Assembly: GCF_900108065.1 (NCBI RefSeq)
Contig: NZ_FNVQ01000004.1
Span: 425,206-489,205, forward strand
Length of the DNA: 64,000 bases
Direction: 5' to 3'
DNA from: Marinobacterium lutimaris
Lineage (GTDB): Bacteria; Pseudomonadota; Gammaproteobacteria; Pseudomonadales; Balneatricaceae
Below, piece by piece: positions 18,931 to 29,720 of the stretch. Below the pieces are notes generated by a model, which was given only the letters and a program-made list of their open reading frames with translations, was not told the DNA's origin and did not search any database. The translations under genes and the position numbers were made by a program. Each line of letters opens with the position of its first letter. Position 1 is the first letter of the stretch.

Positions 18931-19800
18931 TTACACCTTAAGCAGTCGACGTTTACCGAACAGACCGTCGGGCCGCAGCGCGAGCGCGACAATAACCAGA
19001 GAGAAGGTAATAATCTGGGTAAAGGCGGAGCCGAGCTGCGCCGTCACCAGCGCTTCGATCACGCCAAACAGCAGACCGGCCACCAGCACACCGGGCGCAC
19101 TGGCGATACCGCCCAGAATGGCCACGGCGAACGCCTTCAGACCGAACAGCGTGCCCATGTCGGAGGATACGCTGAACAGCGGTGCGATCAGCAGGCCGGC
19201 GATGGCCGCCAGCACCGTGGATACGGCAAAGGCGATGGAGATCACCCGCGGCACCCGAATCCCCATCAGCGATGCAGCATCCGGGTTCTGTACCGTGGCC
19301 TGCAGCACTTTGCCGAGGCGGGTGTAACGGTTCACCAGCATCAGGGCCGCCGCCAGCAGCAGCCCCATGGCGGGAATCAGCAACTGCTGGATATACACAC
19401 CCGAGCCGAACAGCTCGACGGTGCTGGATGCCCAGTCGGAGGGAAACTGGCGCGGCTCCTTGCCGAAGGTGAACAGCACCAGGTTATCCACAAGGATACC
19501 GCCGGCTACCGTCGCCATCAGCCAGCCGTCGGAACCGCGGGAGGCAAAGGGCCGCACCAGAAAGCGCTCGATCGCCAGGCCATAGATCGCCGCCAGCACC
19601 AGCGCGATGGGCACCGCCAGCCAGAGCGGCAGTCCCCAGGTCTGATACAGGGTGAAGCCGAACACGGCCCCCAGCATCATGGCACTGCCCTGGGCGAAGT
19701 TGACCGTGCGGGACACGATAAAGGTGACGTGGAAGCCCAGCGCCAGCAGCGCGTACATGCTGCCAAGCCCCAGGCCCGATATGATCGAGGCACTTATCAT
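18931..19800 (-). CDS. livH: Branched-chain-type ABC transporter permease LivH
   Basis: 289-residue inner-membrane permease with about eight membrane helices. The family pattern is clear: LGLGSMYALLALGFHVTFIVSRTVNFAQG at the start and a C-terminal LRPDGLFG. It pairs with the LivM half of the downstream fusion protein, which starts six bases after this stop. A hairpin and a 59-base gap separate it from the upstream binding-protein gene. The ribosome site (GGGAG) lies in the 3' arm of that hairpin. Confidence 0.9.
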   Translation of the reverse strand: MISASIISGLGLGSMYALLALGFHVTFIVSRTVNFAQGSAMMLGAVFGFTLYQTWGLPLWLAVPIALVLAAIYGLAIERFLVRPFASRGSDGWLMATVAGGILVDNLVLFTFGKEPRQFPSDWASSTVELFGSGVYIQQLLIPAMGLLLAAALMLVNRYTRLGKVLQATVQNPDAASLMGIRVPRVISIAFAVSTVLAAIAGLLIAPLFSVSSDMGTLFGLKAFAVAILGGIASAPGVLVAGLLFGVIEALVTAQLGSAFTQIITFSLVIVALALRPDGLFGKRRLLKV

Positions 19801-19808
19801 TGCAGACT

Positions 19809-19836
19809 CCCGCCACGCCCCCGATTCGGGGCGGGC
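19809..19836 (-). promoter_or_regulatory. Intercistronic hairpin between binding protein and livH
   Basis: On the minus strand a GC-rich hairpin (GCCC-GCCCC ... GGGGC-GGGC arms, one bulge) sits between the binding-protein stop and the livH start. It has no T-run in that direction. It would stabilise the binding-protein message or lower livH translation; its T-run on the plus side could stop antisense transcription. Confidence 0.55.
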
Positions 19837-19859
19837 TTTTTTCTATGTAAACTTTTTTA

Positions 19860-21047
19860 TTATTTAGAAACCGGCACGATGGCGCCGTCGACGAAGTGTG
19901 CGAACACATAGTCGTCAGGGCCCAGCGCGTCCTGGTTATCCGGAGAGAACGGCTTGTTGTAGGTCTTGATCAGGCCTTCATATTCATCGATGGCGTAGAA
20001 ACCTTCACGTAGCGCAGGTCCTTCAACAGTGCCAGCCTTTTCCATCGCCAGCGCCACCAGGTGCATGGCGTCATAGGCGTTGGCGATACCCACCGCCGGC
20101 GTCACGTCCGCGTGGGTCTTGATCTCCGGGTACTTGGCCTGCAGAGCGGCAAAGACGGCATCGCCCTTGGGATCTTCACCTTCGGGAGCGAACAGGAAGG
20201 TCTGGATGAACTCGACGCGATCGGCGTTCGGACCTGCCAGCTCACTGAAACGGCCACCGGCCGGGCCCCAGTGGGAAACGATCGGCACGTCCCAGCCCAT
20301 ACGATCGAGGGACTTCACCACCTGCGCCGAAGGTGACACGTTACCCACCATATAGAGAGTATCGGCACCGGCCTCTTTCAGACGGGTCAGCTGCGGCACC
20401 ACGTCCACATCACCGGATTCAAACTTTTCCAGCCCCGCAATCGGCATCTCGCGAGACTCGATCGCCTTCATCAGGCCTCTCTCGTTGGATTCACCCCAGG
20501 GGTTGTTGATAAGAATCATGCCCGGCTTCTGGGTGTTGTAGTGCTGAATGGAGTAACGCAGCAACGCTTCATCGACAATTTCATCCACAGCAGAGACGCG
20601 GAAGGCGTAGTTCTCTTCGGCACCGTTGTGGGTAATCGCGGTACCCGCCGCCCAGGTACCCATGTACGGCACCTTCAGCTGGTTCATCACCGGCACCAGC
20701 GCCATGGACACCGGCGTATCCAGACCACCGAAGATCACCGCCACCTCCTCTTTCTGGATCAGTTCACGGGCTGCGAGCAGACCGCGGGAGGGGTTACTCT
20801 CATCATCACGGCGGACCAGCTCGATCTGCTTGCCAAGCACACCGCCGTTGGCGTTGATCTCATCGATCGCCACCGACAGGCCTCGCGTGATCGCTTCACC
20901 GGATTTAGCCGACTGACCGGACAGTGCCGCCACCAGACCGACCTTGATCGTTTCAGCCGCCTGCGCGGATACGCTGACTGCAGTGACTGCTGTTGCCAGG
21001 GCTGCCGCCTTGAGCCCCTTACCCAGAATGCTTCGCTTGCTAGACAT
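19860..21047 (-). CDS. Periplasmic substrate-binding protein of branched-chain/amide ABC family
   Basis: 395 residues from the ATG at 21047. The GAGGAG ribosome site abuts an upstream ATG at 21053 and is correctly spaced only for 21047. The signal peptide is about residues 1-30, with cleavage after AQA before AETIKVGL. It belongs to the type-I periplasmic Leu/Ile/Val-binding family (LSGQSAKSGEAITRGLSVAIDEINANGGVLGK). First gene of the operon, so it sets transport specificity; the ligand cannot be read from sequence alone. Its promoter region carries the TGCTAGCA palindromes. Confidence 0.88.
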   Translation of the reverse strand: MSSKRSILGKGLKAAALATAVTAVSVSAQAAETIKVGLVAALSGQSAKSGEAITRGLSVAIDEINANGGVLGKQIELVRRDDESNPSRGLLAARELIQKEEVAVIFGGLDTPVSMALVPVMNQLKVPYMGTWAAGTAITHNGAEENYAFRVSAVDEIVDEALLRYSIQHYNTQKPGMILINNPWGESNERGLMKAIESREMPIAGLEKFESGDVDVVPQLTRLKEAGADTLYMVGNVSPSAQVVKSLDRMGWDVPIVSHWGPAGGRFSELAGPNADRVEFIQTFLFAPEGEDPKGDAVFAALQAKYPEIKTHADVTPAVGIANAYDAMHLVALAMEKAGTVEGPALREGFYAIDEYEGLIKTYNKPFSPDNQDALGPDDYVFAHFVDGAIVPVSK

Positions 21048-21067
21048 GAACATCTCCTCGCTGTTTG

Positions 21068-21140
21068 ATTGCTAATTTATTGCTAGCAATATAGATGCCA
21101 TTAAAATAACGTAGGAAATGCTAGCGATCTGGCTAGTAAT
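21068..21140. promoter_or_regulatory. Cluster of TGCTAGCA operator-like palindromes
   Basis: Two pairs of related sites lie in the divergent promoter. Pair one is TGCTAATT (21070) and the perfect 12-base palindrome ATTGCTAGCAAT (21079-21090), 11 bases apart. Pair two is TGCTAGCG (21119) and GGCTAGTA (21131), 12 bases apart. The first pair falls just downstream of a TATATT -10-like element of the binding-protein promoter, a repressor position. The same core occurs before the GntR gene at 14385. Confidence 0.55.
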
Positions 21141-21163
21141 CTACAGAATTTGGCACCAACAGA

Positions 21164-21189
21164 GTGCACAACCAGTTAAAACCGTGCAC
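21164..21189. promoter_or_regulatory. Paired GTGCAC repeats (possible NtrC half-sites)
   Basis: GTGCACAA occurs at 21164-21171 and again at 21184-21191, exactly 20 bases apart, about two helical turns. The GTGCAC word also recurs in the glnK promoter region. They may be NtrC half-sites, but no full TGCACY-N5-GGTGCA box or sigma54 element is present here. Confidence 0.3.
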
Positions 21190-21215
21190 AAAACGCCTTA
21201 ACCGGGAGAGATAAG

Positions 21216-21617
21216 ATGCAAGACGCCGTAGAGATTGCCGTAGAAATAGTTCGTGAGTTTCTCGATGCTTCCATGAAGCCCGATCCGGTCCTCGCCGCCA
21301 CTTATATGGCCGAGGACGTGAAGATCACCTTTACCGGTGGCCGCGCCATGCCCAGCGCCCACGAGATCACGGCGTTCAACAAATCTCGCTACAGCTGGGT
21401 CAAAAAGCAGCTGGGTCAGTTTGATGCCTGCGACAAGAGCGACCATGTGGTGGTTTACTCCAATGGCACGCTGTACGGCGAGTGGCTGGATGGACGCAGC
21501 TTCTCCGGCAACCGCTACCTGGATCGCTTCGAAGTACGTGATGGGAAAATTACGCGCATGGATGTCTGGAACGACAGCGCGGAGTGGATTCTGGAGCCGG
21601 CGATCAACCGCGACTGA
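21216..21617 (+). CDS. SnoaL/NTF2-like small protein
   Basis: 133 residues with an NTF2-like/SnoaL fold pattern: N-terminal helices (VEIVREFLDASMKPDP), a segment reading YMAEDVKITFTGG, and a C-terminal beta meander (YLDRFEVRDGKITRMDVWND). Such proteins can be isomerases, hydrolases or ligand carriers; no catalytic residue can be assigned. It is transcribed divergently from the ABC operon over a 168-base promoter containing the operator-like palindromes. It is therefore probably in the same regulon and may act on the imported compound (inference). GGGAGAG precedes the ATG. Confidence 0.75.
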   Translation: MQDAVEIAVEIVREFLDASMKPDPVLAATYMAEDVKITFTGGRAMPSAHEITAFNKSRYSWVKKQLGQFDACDKSDHVVVYSNGTLYGEWLDGRSFSGNRYLDRFEVRDGKITRMDVWNDSAEWILEPAINRD

Positions 21618-21687
21618 AACAGAAGGAATAGCAGCAGGGATAGCTGCAGTAAGAAAGGAAAAAAGCTAAAAAGAATAGAAAAGCACA

Positions 21688-21715
21688 GGCGCACCTCCCA
21701 GGCAGGAGATGCGCC
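21688..21715 (-). terminator. Hairpin terminator after trmB
   Basis: Stem GGCGCA / TGCGCC, one mismatch, then CTCC / GGAG, followed on the minus strand by TGTGCTTTT. It lies between the convergent SnoaL-like gene and trmB. Confidence 0.6.
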
Positions 21716-21722
21716 GGAAGCT

Positions 21723-22424
21723 TTATTCGGTACGTTCGAACATCAGGTCCCAGACACCGTGGCCGAGATTCTCGCCACGCTTCTGAAACTTGGTGACGGG
21801 GCGCCAATCCGGCTGGGGTGAAAACTCACCGGCACCCGCCGCATTGCGGTAGCCTTCGGCGGCACTCATCACTTCCATCATGTGCTCAGCGTAGTTTTCC
21901 CAGTCCGTGGCCATGTGGAAAACTCCACCTATCGCCAGCTTCTTGCGGATGGTCTGGGCAAACTCCGGCTGCACGATGCGGCGCTTGTGATGGCGCTTTT
22001 TCGGCCAGGGATCGGGGAAAAACAGCTGCAAACCGGCGAGGCTGTTATCCGGGATACACTGGGCCAGCACCTCGATGGCATCCTCACCGAAGACACGGAT
22101 GTTCTCCAGCCCCTCTTCACGCACGCGGGAGAGCAAACGACCGACGCCCGGCGGGTGAACCTCGATGCCGATAAAGCCTTTCTCCGGTGCCTGACGCGCC
22201 ATTTCAATCAGCGAATCGCCCATGCCGAAGCCGATCTCCAGTATTACCGGACGGTCATCGCCAAACAGCTCGCGGAAATCGAGCATCCCACCACTCAGTT
22301 CCAGCCCGTACAGGGGCCAGTTCTCTTTCAGGGCCCGCTCCTGGCCTTCGGTCATCCGTCCTGCACGCACCACAAAGCTGCGCACCTGCCGCATCGGCCG
22401 CGGCTGCTGTTCTGTTTCGCTCAT
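21723..22424 (-). CDS. trmB: tRNA (guanine-N7-)-methyltransferase TrmB
   Basis: 233 residues; SAM-dependent enzyme forming m7G46 in the variable loop of tRNA. The SAM site is [16 protein letters not shown] (about 60-75). The family hallmark [14 protein letters not shown] follows near 151-164, and the C-terminal [17 protein letters not shown] matches substrate-binding residues. It lies downstream of thiS-thiG, the usual order in pseudomonads. Confidence 0.95.
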   Translation of the reverse strand: MSETEQQPRPMRQVRSFVVRAGRMTEGQERALKENWPLYGLELSGGMLDFRELFGDDRPVILEIGFGMGDSLIEMARQAPEKGFIGIEVHPPGVGRLLSRVREEGLENIRVFGEDAIEVLAQCIPDNSLAGLQLFFPDPWPKKRHHKRRIVQPEFAQTIRKKLAIGGVFHMATDWENYAEHMMEVMSAAEGYRNAAGAGEFSPQPDWRPVTKFQKRGENLGHGVWDLMFERTE

Positions 22425-22514
22425 GGGTAACTCTTGTCTTTGTATGGGCGCGGGCGCCGCATCGGCACCCGCGTCTGGGTAATCTTAGCTGAGACTTGTT
22501 TAACTCACGGAAAG

Positions 22515-23309
22515 TTAACTAATAGTGCCAACTAGCGGAGAGGAAGCACTGGCATAAGCCTTACGCGGCATACGCACCGCCAGGAAGGCTTCACGGCCTG
22601 CCTGCACCGCTTTCTGCATCGCCTGCGCCATCAGCACCGGGTTCTGCGCGCCAGCAATGGCGGAGTTGACCAATACGCCGGCACAACCCATTTCCATCGC
22701 CATGGTCGCTTCCGAAGGGGTACCGATACCGGCATCCACCAGGATCGGCACCTGCGCCTCTTCCATGATCAGACGGATGTTGTGCGGGTTCTGGATACCC
22801 AGGCCCGAACCGATCAGGGAGCCCAGCGGCATCACCGCGACACAGCCGATCTCTTCCAGACGTTTGGCAACGATGGGATCGTCGTTGGTGTAAACCATCA
22901 CCTTGAAGCCATCCTTAACCAGGGTCTCGGCGGCCTGCACGGTCTCGATGATATTGGGATAGAGGGTTTTCTGGTCGCCCAGTACCTCCAGCTTCACCAG
23001 GTCGTGGCCGTCCAGCAGTTCACGGGCCAGGCGGCAGGTACGTACCGCATCGGCAGCGGTGTAGCAGCCGGCGGTGTTCGGCAGGATGGTGTACTTGTCC
23101 GGGCTGACGACGTCCAGCAGGTTCGGTTCATCGGGGTTCTGGCCGATGTTGGTGCGGCGCACCGCCACGGTAACGATCTCCGCGCCGCTGGCAGCGATCG
23201 CTGCGCCGGTTTCCTGCAGATCCTTGTATTTTCCGGTGCCCACCAGCAGACGTGAGTTGTAGGTTTTACCGGCGATAACCAGTTTATCGTTCAGCTGTTG
23301 CTCTGACAT
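22515..23309 (-). CDS. thiG: Thiazole synthase ThiG
   Basis: 264-residue TIM-barrel enzyme that assembles the thiazole phosphate of thiamine from 1-deoxyxylulose 5-phosphate, a glycine-derived imine and ThiS thiocarboxylate. The Schiff-base lysine is in [22 protein letters not shown] and [10 protein letters not shown] are phosphate-binding and family motifs. It follows thiS after a 52-base gap in the same operon as trmB. No TPP riboswitch is seen nearby. Confidence 0.95.
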   Translation of the reverse strand: MSEQQLNDKLVIAGKTYNSRLLVGTGKYKDLQETGAAIAASGAEIVTVAVRRTNIGQNPDEPNLLDVVSPDKYTILPNTAGCYTAADAVRTCRLARELLDGHDLVKLEVLGDQKTLYPNIIETVQAAETLVKDGFKVMVYTNDDPIVAKRLEEIGCVAVMPLGSLIGSGLGIQNPHNIRLIMEEAQVPILVDAGIGTPSEATMAMEMGCAGVLVNSAIAGAQNPVLMAQAMQKAVQAGREAFLAVRMPRKAYASASSPLVGTIS

Positions 23310-23361
23310 AGTCTATTACCCTGCATAAATTCGATTGGAGAACGGCTTGGACAGGCGCGGC

Positions 23362-23562
23362 TCAACCGCCACCGATGGCGTGAACCACCTCAACCTGATC
23401 GCCCTCTTTCAGCGCGGTTTCGGCGTGCTCGCCCCGCGGCACAATCTCCATGTTCAGCTCGATGGCGATCCGCTTGCCGACAAGGCCCAGCTGTTCAACC
23501 AGATGCTCCAAGGTGGCGCCTTCCGCGGTATCGAAAGATTCACCGTTTAACTGTATCTGCAT
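23362..23562 (-). CDS. thiS: Sulfur carrier protein ThiS
   Basis: 66-residue ubiquitin-like sulfur carrier. It begins MQIQLNGESFD and ends in AIGGG, supplying the C-terminal Gly-Gly that is adenylylated and thiocarboxylated. Length and beta-grasp pattern are typical. It lies directly upstream of thiG. Confidence 0.93.
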   Translation of the reverse strand: MQIQLNGESFDTAEGATLEHLVEQLGLVGKRIAIELNMEIVPRGEHAETALKEGDQVEVVHAIGGG

Positions 23563-23581
23563 CCTGATTTACCTTGATTAA

Positions 23582-23965
23582 CTATTTACCCGGGAGAGCC
23601 TTGAAAACGCCGCCGGCCAGCGTCAGCCAGCCCGCAATCATCAGTACTCCGCCCACCGGCGTAACCATTCCCAGATAGTGAACGCCCGTGGCGACCAGCA
23701 GGTAGAGACTGCCGCAGAACAACAGCATACCGACCAGGAACAGTACCGCACTGACACGCAGCAAACGGCGGTCCTGGCGCTGCAGCAGCAGGCCAACGCC
23801 AAACAGCGCGAACACATGGTAGAACTGGTAGGTTACCCCGGTCTGGAAGACCTCCAGCATGCGCGGGGTCAGTTGATCACGCAGGCCGTGTGCGGCAAAT
23901 GCACCCAGGCAAACCGCCAGGGCACCCAGCAAGGCAGCACTCAGAAAGGTCAGGCGGGCCGACAT
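23582..23965 (-). CDS. DUF423 family inner-membrane protein (YgdD-like)
   Basis: 127 residues from the ATG at 23965, preceded by GGAGAGA. A longer frame from 24046 would start inside the rpoH terminator and is rejected. Four membrane helices are visible (for example LLGALAVCLGAFAAHGL and LVGMLLFCGSLYLL). The family motif GAFAAHGL is present. Function unknown in all relatives. Confidence 0.85.
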   Translation of the reverse strand: MSARLTFLSAALLGALAVCLGAFAAHGLRDQLTPRMLEVFQTGVTYQFYHVFALFGVGLLLQRQDRRLLRVSAVLFLVGMLLFCGSLYLLVATGVHYLGMVTPVGGVLMIAGWLTLAGGVFKALPGK

Positions 23966-24030
23966 CTTCTCTCCGGGTATTCGGTTTGGGGGCCATAGTA
24001 TACGCCGCGCACCGGCAGGCGTAAAAACAA

Positions 24031-24063
24031 AGGCCGCCGGACTCACAGGGAGTGCGGCGGCCT
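24031..24063 (-). terminator. Intrinsic terminator after rpoH
   Basis: Long hairpin: AGGCCGCCG / CGGCGGCCT outer stem with an inner ACTC / GAGT stem, followed on the minus strand by TTGTTTTT. Confidence 0.88.
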
Positions 24064-24088
24064 CTTTAGCCAGTCATAAAATCCAGGA

Positions 24089-24943
<855 letters not shown>

Positions 24944-24986
24944 TTAAGGATTCACCTCGTTTGGATCCAACATTTAAAAACCGAGT

Positions 24987-25016
24987 TTAGGACCGTACCC
25001 AATGTGGAAAAGTTCC
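24987..25016 (-). promoter_or_regulatory. SigmaE (RpoE/AlgU)-type promoter of rpoH
   Basis: On the minus strand, GGAACTT (-35, plus-strand 25010-25016) is followed, 17 bases after GAACTT, by TCCTAA (24987-24992). This matches the GAACTT-N16/17-TCtgA consensus. A sigmaE promoter for rpoH is known in E. coli and Pseudomonas. Predicted transcription starts about 40 bases before the rpoH ATG. Confidence 0.6.
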
Positions 25017-25108
25017 CGGTCTGTCGACTCCCGCCTTTTTCGCGGACCAGAAAAAATAACGCGCTGTGGATAAAAACGCAATAACCTGGCGACTGACTCA
25101 GTTATAGA

Positions 25109-26122
25109 CTAGCCTGGCTCGATGTCCTTCAGATGACGCCCCACCGCCAGCCAGGCGCCGCCAAGCCCGAGAATCATGCCGGTCAGCAGCAGTGTCAGCG
25201 ATTCTCTGACGCCAAGCCCATGCACAACATAGTCGTTCAGATAGAGCGCTGCCAGCGCCTGCACGGGTTCTGCCACCAGCGCCAGCGCCAGTTGCGCCAG
25301 CAGCCAGGCCAGAACCGCGCCGAACAGGCCAAACCAGAGGCCGCTATACAGGAAAGGCCGGCGCACCCAGGCGTCGGTGGCGCCCACCAGCTTGCTGACC
25401 TGGATCTCGTCCCGGCGCGACTCAATGGTCATGCGTACGGTGTTACCCACCACCAGCAGCACGGTCAGCGCCAGCAGACCACCCAGTACCCAGGCGCTAC
25501 GCTCGGCCAACGCCATAAAGGCGCCCAGCCTGCGCACCCACTCCAGATCCAGCCGTGCTTCTTCCACCTCCGGCAGCTGCGCCAGTTCGTTGCGAAGCTG
25601 TGCCAGAGCGTCGGCATCCCGCGCCATGGGGATCAGAGTGATCACCGCCGGCAGCGGGTTGGTGTCAAAGAAGTCGAGCAGATCGTCAAAGCGGGTGTAC
25701 TGCTTGAAGTCTTCCAGCCCCTTGTCGGGACTGATCAGCTCCACCGAGGCAAGATCCTGGCGCAGCAGCAGTTCACGACTGAAGCTGTCGATCCGTGCAT
25801 CACTCAAATCCACCTTCAGGTAGAGCGAGATATGCGGATCGGTATCCAGGCCAGAGGTGAGCTGATCCAGGTTTTTCAACGCCGTGAACAGAAAACCGGG
25901 CAGCGCCAGCGCAATCGCCAGTACCGCCATGGTCATCAGCGACGCCAGTGGCGTGACCCAGAGCCGGAAAAACGACTGCCGCGCCACCTCGCGATGGTGA
26001 CGCCTCCAGCTGCGGCTGCGGTCAGCCAGACCGATGCGGTGCTGAACCGCACCTCGCCTTGGCGCCTGAGCGGCGTTACGGGGCTGTTTCTGCGTTTTCT
26101 GTGAGGGGTTCTCAGTCGACAT
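25109..26122 (-). CDS. ftsX: Cell-division ABC transporter permease FtsX
   Basis: 337 residues with a basic cytoplasmic N-terminus, then TM1 (about 60-85), a periplasmic domain (about 88-205), and three further membrane helices. FtsX with FtsE recruits and activates EnvC at the division septum; an envC gene lies at 56.8 kb in this window. The gene overlaps the end of ftsE by 11 bases. The long Arg/Gln-rich N-terminal tail is typical of pseudomonad-type FtsX. Confidence 0.93.
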   Translation of the reverse strand: MSTENPSQKTQKQPRNAAQAPRRGAVQHRIGLADRSRSWRRHHREVARQSFFRLWVTPLASLMTMAVLAIALALPGFLFTALKNLDQLTSGLDTDPHISLYLKVDLSDARIDSFSRELLLRQDLASVELISPDKGLEDFKQYTRFDDLLDFFDTNPLPAVITLIPMARDADALAQLRNELAQLPEVEEARLDLEWVRRLGAFMALAERSAWVLGGLLALTVLLVVGNTVRMTIESRRDEIQVSKLVGATDAWVRRPFLYSGLWFGLFGAVLAWLLAQLALALVAEPVQALAALYLNDYVVHGLGVRESLTLLLTGMILGLGGAWLAVGRHLKDIEPG

Positions 26123-26780
26123 CAGCCACCATCCTGCCGTCCTTCAGCGTCAATACGCGGTGACGCATACGATTAATCAGCGAAAGATCATGGCTCGCAA
26201 TCAGCACCGTGGTGCCGATGCTGTTGAACTGCTCGAACAGGTGCATGATGTCCTCGGACAGAGCCGGATCCAGGTTACCGGTGGGCTCATCCGCCAGCAG
26301 CAGTTTCGGCTTATGCACGATGGCACGGGCGATGCCGACCCGCTGCTGCTCACCGCTCGACAGCGTCAGCGGATTGAGTTTCTCCCGCGACAGCAGGCCC
26401 ACCTTGTCCAGCGCCGCACGCACACGCCGCGCCGCATCCACCGGGTCGTAACCGGACAGCTGCAGCGGCAGCGCCACGTTGTCGAAGATACTGCGATCGA
26501 ACAGCAACTGGTGATTCTGGAACACCACACCAATGCGGCGACGGTGAAACGGTATCTGCTTGCGCGGCAGCCGCGCCAGATCCTGATCGCCGACCCAGAC
26601 CTCGCCCCGGCTGGGCCGCTCCATCAGCATGATCAGCTTCAGCAGCGTACTTTTACCGGCGCCGGAGTGACCGGTCAGAAACGCCAGCTCCCCCGAGTGC
26701 AGGTCAAAATTCACCCCCTTCAGGGCATCATGCCCATTGGGGTAGCGTTTACCGACGTTACTGAAACGGATCGCGGTCAT
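26112..26780 (-). CDS. ftsE: Cell-division ATP-binding protein FtsE
   Basis: 222-residue ABC ATPase. Walker A is GHSGAGKST, the signature is [14 protein letters not shown], and Walker [14 protein letters not shown]; the FtsE-typical [21 protein letters not shown] is present. It forms the FtsEX complex, coupling ATP hydrolysis to septal peptidoglycan hydrolysis via EnvC. It lies between ftsY and ftsX in the conserved operon. Confidence 0.95.
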   Translation of the reverse strand: MTAIRFSNVGKRYPNGHDALKGVNFDLHSGELAFLTGHSGAGKSTLLKLIMLMERPSRGEVWVGDQDLARLPRKQIPFHRRRIGVVFQNHQLLFDRSIFDNVALPLQLSGYDPVDAARRVRAALDKVGLLSREKLNPLTLSSGEQQRVGIARAIVHKPKLLLADEPTGNLDPALSEDIMHLFEQFNSIGTTVLIASHDLSLINRMRHRVLTLKDGRMVADVD

Positions 26781-26797
26781 GGGTGCTCCAGCCCGGT

Positions 26798-28438
<1,641 letters not shown>

Positions 28439-28556
28439 AAATTCTGTAGTATCCGGGTGACTGAAGGGTAAGCGGGAGACGCCCCCGTTCAATGAGAGTC
28501 TAAAGCGCGCTATCTTAACATAGCGTTACCATCCAACCGAAGGACAGCGAAAGGCT

Positions 28557-29720
28557 GTGGCCGAAAGCAAAAGCAAACCACTCTTCAACCGCCGTTACCT
28601 GCTGATACTGGTCTGGGTTCTTCCGATCGTTATTCTGTTGCTGCAGCGGGGCGCCGGCGAGACTCCGCTCGACCCTTTGCGCTGGAACAGCACGCTGCAT
28701 GCCTATGAACTGCCGCTGCAACAGGAGGGCATCGACCTTGGCCTGCTGCTGCCGCTGCCACAGACACTGACCGACCAAGCCTGGATCGATAACCGGGTGA
28801 GCGCCCAGGCGCTGCAGCAGCGGCTGAGCATGACCGATATGCACGACTGGCTCTCCGAACGTGGCTGGCAGGCGCAGCTGAAGGAAAGCTCCACGCATCT
28901 GCTGGTGCGCCTGCATATGAACAAGGTGCCCACTGCGCAGCAGATGAAGCAGTTTTATAGCCTGCTCCGGCGACAGGAACGGCTGAATAACGCCCCCCTG
29001 CACCAGCGTGCCCAGGCCGAGCGTTACCTGCAGTCGCAGCAGGATGAGAGTCGACTGCTTGTCGCGCTGGGCGAACAACTGGCAGACACCGCCGATACAC
29101 CAACTGCGGCGCTGCCCACCTGGATCCTGAGCGGAAATATCGAACCCAGCGAAGAGGACGCACCGGCGCCGGATGCCCGAAACCGGCGATCCGATATCTC
29201 GCCGATGCAGCTCGTCCTGAACGCCAGCCCCCGCCAGCCAGAGCGAAACCTGGTACTGACCGGCCAGCTGCAGGGCGCACCGCGCGATGGCGCCGAGCTG
29301 GCACAGCAACGCCTGGCAGCAGAGCTGGTCGCGCAACTTCTGCCGCGGCTTGGCGGCAACAGCGATTACCGCTGGATCTGGAAGCCGCTGGCACAGAACG
29401 GCTATCGCGCCCTGATTCTGCCGGCGGACGCCGCCGCATCCCTGCAGACTCCTGAACAGCTGGGCCAGGCGATCAACGAGGAACTGCTGGAGCAGACCCG
29501 CGCAGCCCTGCTGGAACGGTATGACCGGATCATTGATGAAGCGCCGCAAGACTGGCTGGAGCTGGTTGCACTGTACCGACTGCCGCTGGACAGCCATCGG
29601 GCGTTTCGCGATACACTGAACACTATCGATCTGGACGCAGCCCGCGCCCTGATCACTAACCTTTTCGATCCCGGGCATAGCCTGCAGATCCGTTTTGCCA
29701 GCACTGGAAATCCGTCATGA
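28557..29720 (+). CDS. Membrane-anchored protein of unknown function between ftsY and rsmD
   Basis: 387 residues starting at a GTG (28557) with AAAGG just upstream. One membrane helix near residues 14-32 (YLLILVWVLPIVILLL) would anchor a large periplasmic part. No catalytic motif is seen; HxxEH is absent. The C-terminal half (LAAELVAQLLPRLG and DLDAARALITNLFDPG) has the flavour of an M16 peptidase non-catalytic domain. In pseudomonads M16 peptidase genes occupy this position between ftsY and rsmD, so this may be a degenerate relative (inference). It overlaps rsmD by four bases, indicating translational coupling. Confidence 0.7.
   Translation: MAESKSKPLFNRRYLLILVWVLPIVILLLQRGAGETPLDPLRWNSTLHAYELPLQQEGIDLGLLLPLPQTLTDQAWIDNRVSAQALQQRLSMTDMHDWLSERGWQAQLKESSTHLLVRLHMNKVPTAQQMKQFYSLLRRQERLNNAPLHQRAQAERYLQSQQDESRLLVALGEQLADTADTPTAALPTWILSGNIEPSEEDAPAPDARNRRSDISPMQLVLNASPRQPERNLVLTGQLQGAPRDGAELAQQRLAAELVAQLLPRLGGNSDYRWIWKPLAQNGYRALILPADAAASLQTPEQLGQAINEELLEQTRAALLERYDRIIDEAPQDWLELVALYRLPLDSHRAFRDTLNTIDLDAARALITNLFDPGHSLQIRFASTGNPS

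Noticed and set aside
21150..21169. TGGCAC followed by TGC as a sigma54 promoter of the SnoaL-like gene
   Set aside because: The GG to GC distance is 14 rather than 12 bases.
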